NCBI GenBank assembly: GCA_964552655.1
Contig: CAZKHG010000002.1
Span: 90,501-154,500, forward strand
Source of the DNA: CAZKHG01 sp964552655
Lineage (GTDB): Bacteria > Bacteroidota > Bacteroidia > Bacteroidales > Tenuifilaceae
Direction: 5' to 3'
DNA: 64,000 bases
In this document: in pieces, positions 62,901-64,000 of the stretch
Numbering within the stretch: position 1 is the stretch's first letter
Layout of the letters: the number at the start of each line of letters is the position of its first letter
Notes under the pieces: generated by a model
The model's database searches: none
Seen by the model: only the letters and a program-made list of their open reading frames with translations
Told to the model about the DNA's origin: nothing
Position numbers and translations under genes: made by a program

Positions 62901-64000
62901 TATGGAGCAGTTCCTCCGGAAACGGATAAATCGGCAACACCGTTAGATCCGCCGAAACAGGTTACATGAGTTGGAACAATATTGCCGGAGAGGATTGCTG
63001 CAGGTTCGGTGATTGTAAAGGTTTTGGTTATGGTTATATCATCCATTGGATCGCCCGGAGTTCCATTATCATCAACAACATCAACAGTATAAGCATTTGC
63101 TGATAATCCTGTAAAATCGTGAGACCCGTTATTGGGTGGATTTGAATAGGTGCCCTGTAAAACAGAATTCAGGTAAACGCTTACTGCGCCAAAGGCATCA
63201 TCCCAGGAAACTGTGGCAGCCCCGGTGGCATCGCCTTTGCAGTTTACATTTGTTTGGGATGAAATCCATGCTGAGTAAACCCGGGTATCCTGTATATAAA
63301 AGGCTTTATTGGCAGTGCATGATCCTGATCCTGTTACGTACACCGTGTAATTTCCACCGATATTTATACCTGAAATATCCTGCGAAGTGGAGATGGTAAT
63401 ATTGCCCTCGTCCTTCCAAACATAGGTGTAAGGGGTTGTTCCCCCAGTTACCGTCACATCAACAGCTCCATCATTACCTAAGTCAATATTGGTTACTGTT
63501 CCAGAAATATTAAAATCATCCGGGTCGGTTACGGTAAAATCTTTATTAAGAGAACAGCCATTATTATCTGTTAATGTTAATGAATAAGTGCCTGCCGCTA
63601 TTCCCGACTGATTTTGGGAAGTTGCATTATACCCGTACCCATCGGATGTTGTCCAGAAATAGGTGTAGGGCGTTTTTCCCCCTGAAGGGGTAATGGTGAT
63701 TACACCATCTTGTCCACCGGGGCAGGTAACATTGGTAATTACGCCAGGTGCGGCAAGAGCGGTTGGCTGACTCACTGTGTAGGAAACCGATGCGGTTTCG
63801 GCATTGCTATCAGTAATGGTTACAGCATAAGTTCCGCTGCTAAGTCCAGTTAGTACAGAATCAGTATCTGCAAAGGGACTACTATCCTTTGTCCAGGTGT
63901 AGGTATATGGATACTTGCCAAAGTAGGGTGTAACCGTAAGTTCCCCGTCACTTCCGCCGTTACAGGTAACATTCTTTTTATGGGTAAATGTTGCAGAAAA
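56968..64000 (-). CDS. Giant repeat-rich T9SS-exported surface adhesin (SprB-like; 5' end beyond window)
   Basis: One open frame, interrupted only by the 100-N gap, runs leftward from beyond position 64000. Its N-terminal visible part has about eight SprB-type repeats (for example THVTCFGGSNGVADLSVSGG). Ig-like/PKD-like modules follow: about ten copies of an ~80-aa unit with the pattern ISTTDP-YC-GE-I-T...YQW-NG...AG-Y-V-V...NGCS, and three of a GNGCTN-type unit. The C-terminal ~77 residues form a type A T9SS sorting domain (MYPNPTTGEFKLNIAG...KGIYLIRITDGKDYLTKKIILE). At least 2,300 aa are visible. SprB-like proteins serve as surface adhesins, in some species for gliding. The GTG at 63775 is internal, since the frame stays open to the edge. 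Confidence 0.88.
61321..61744 (-). repeat. GC-rich 216-bp perfect tandem repeat inside the adhesin gene
   Basis: The segment 61474-61689 is one full 216-bp (72-aa) unit. The 55 bp at 61690-61744 repeat its beginning exactly. The 53 bp at 61321-61373, left of the gap, repeat 61628-61680 exactly. The unit encodes an Ig-like module with DNGVLDGVAFAPTTTKTY. GC is about 70% over 61690-61744 by hand count, against about 43% in flanking adhesin sequence (61861-61920). Confidence 0.85.
61374..61473. other. Assembly gap (100 N)
   Basis: A run of exactly 100 N lies inside the tandem repeat. The round number indicates a placeholder of unknown length, not measured sequence. Its length modulo 3 breaks the adhesin frame artificially. 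Confidence 0.98.

Noticed and set aside
61223..63775. Adhesin as two separate genes (63775-61223 and 61323-56968)
   Set aside because: The break is caused only by the 100-N gap; the GTG at 63775 is internal because the same frame stays open to 64000 with another SprB-type repeat.

Overview
This 64 kb window comes from a Bacteroidota (Bacteroidetes) genome of moderate-to-low GC. The evidence is a type IX secretion (T9SS) cargo gene with SprB-type repeats and a C-terminal sorting domain, a PorZ-like T9SS component, TAnnTTTG-type -7 promoter elements, and gene families typical of the phylum (DUF6427-like protein beside purD, bacterial GH3, GxxExxY protein). A Bacteroidales/Marinilabiliales-type free-living anaerobe is plausible, but this is inference. 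A 100-N scaffold gap shows that it is a draft or metagenomic assembly.

Layout. 1-5846 (minus): TetR regulator, TolC-like channel, lipoprotein adaptor and a truncated RND pump, one efflux operon. 6043-8380 (minus): dusB, then a GT-C-type glycosyltransferase gene broken by one in-frame TAA. 8504-10121: CPBP protease and a conserved hypothetical, convergent. 10378-15776 (plus): kbl, acpS, acyl-CoA synthetase, a GxxExxY nuclease-like gene framed by ~40-bp inverted repeats, a carrier protein and a second alpha-oxoamine synthase. This looks like a carrier-protein-linked acyl/amino-acid condensation locus carrying a small inserted cassette.

15905-28377: a probable acetate or short carboxylate sensing, uptake and activation region. 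It holds a membrane Cache-PAS-CBS-DUF294 sensor, a Crp/Fnr regulator, a VC_2705-type sodium/solute symporter with an enlarged DUF4212-like partner, a TPR-like anchored protein, a porin-like protein, a thioredoxin-fold protein and an ADP-forming acyl-CoA ligase fused to a GNAT domain. 28384-33528: PHP phosphoesterase, isoaspartyl dipeptidase, exonuclease/GIY-YIG fusion, dGTPase. 33564-41694: a signalling block with a Cache-HAMP-GAF-PAS sensor, two universal stress proteins and a large adenylate cyclase fused to an HD/PDE-like domain. 41704-49704: housekeeping genes (XTP pyrophosphatase, porZ, recO, GH3, deoxynucleoside kinase, metallophosphoesterase, a 78-aa protein). 49705-54575: TPR-SpoIIE phosphatase and a second Cache-GAF-PAS sensor. 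54576-64000 (minus): DUF6427-like membrane protein, purD, and a giant repeat-rich T9SS adhesin that runs off the window. The adhesin contains a GC-rich perfect 216-bp tandem repeat around the assembly gap.

No tRNA, rRNA, CRISPR array or recognisable insertion sequence was seen. The observations most worth following up are the GxxExxY inverted-repeat cassette, the DUF4212-like subunit split by a ~165-aa extracytoplasmic domain, the cyclase/HD-PDE fusion between two universal stress protein genes, the GC-rich repeat island in the adhesin, and the single-codon interruption of the glycosyltransferase.
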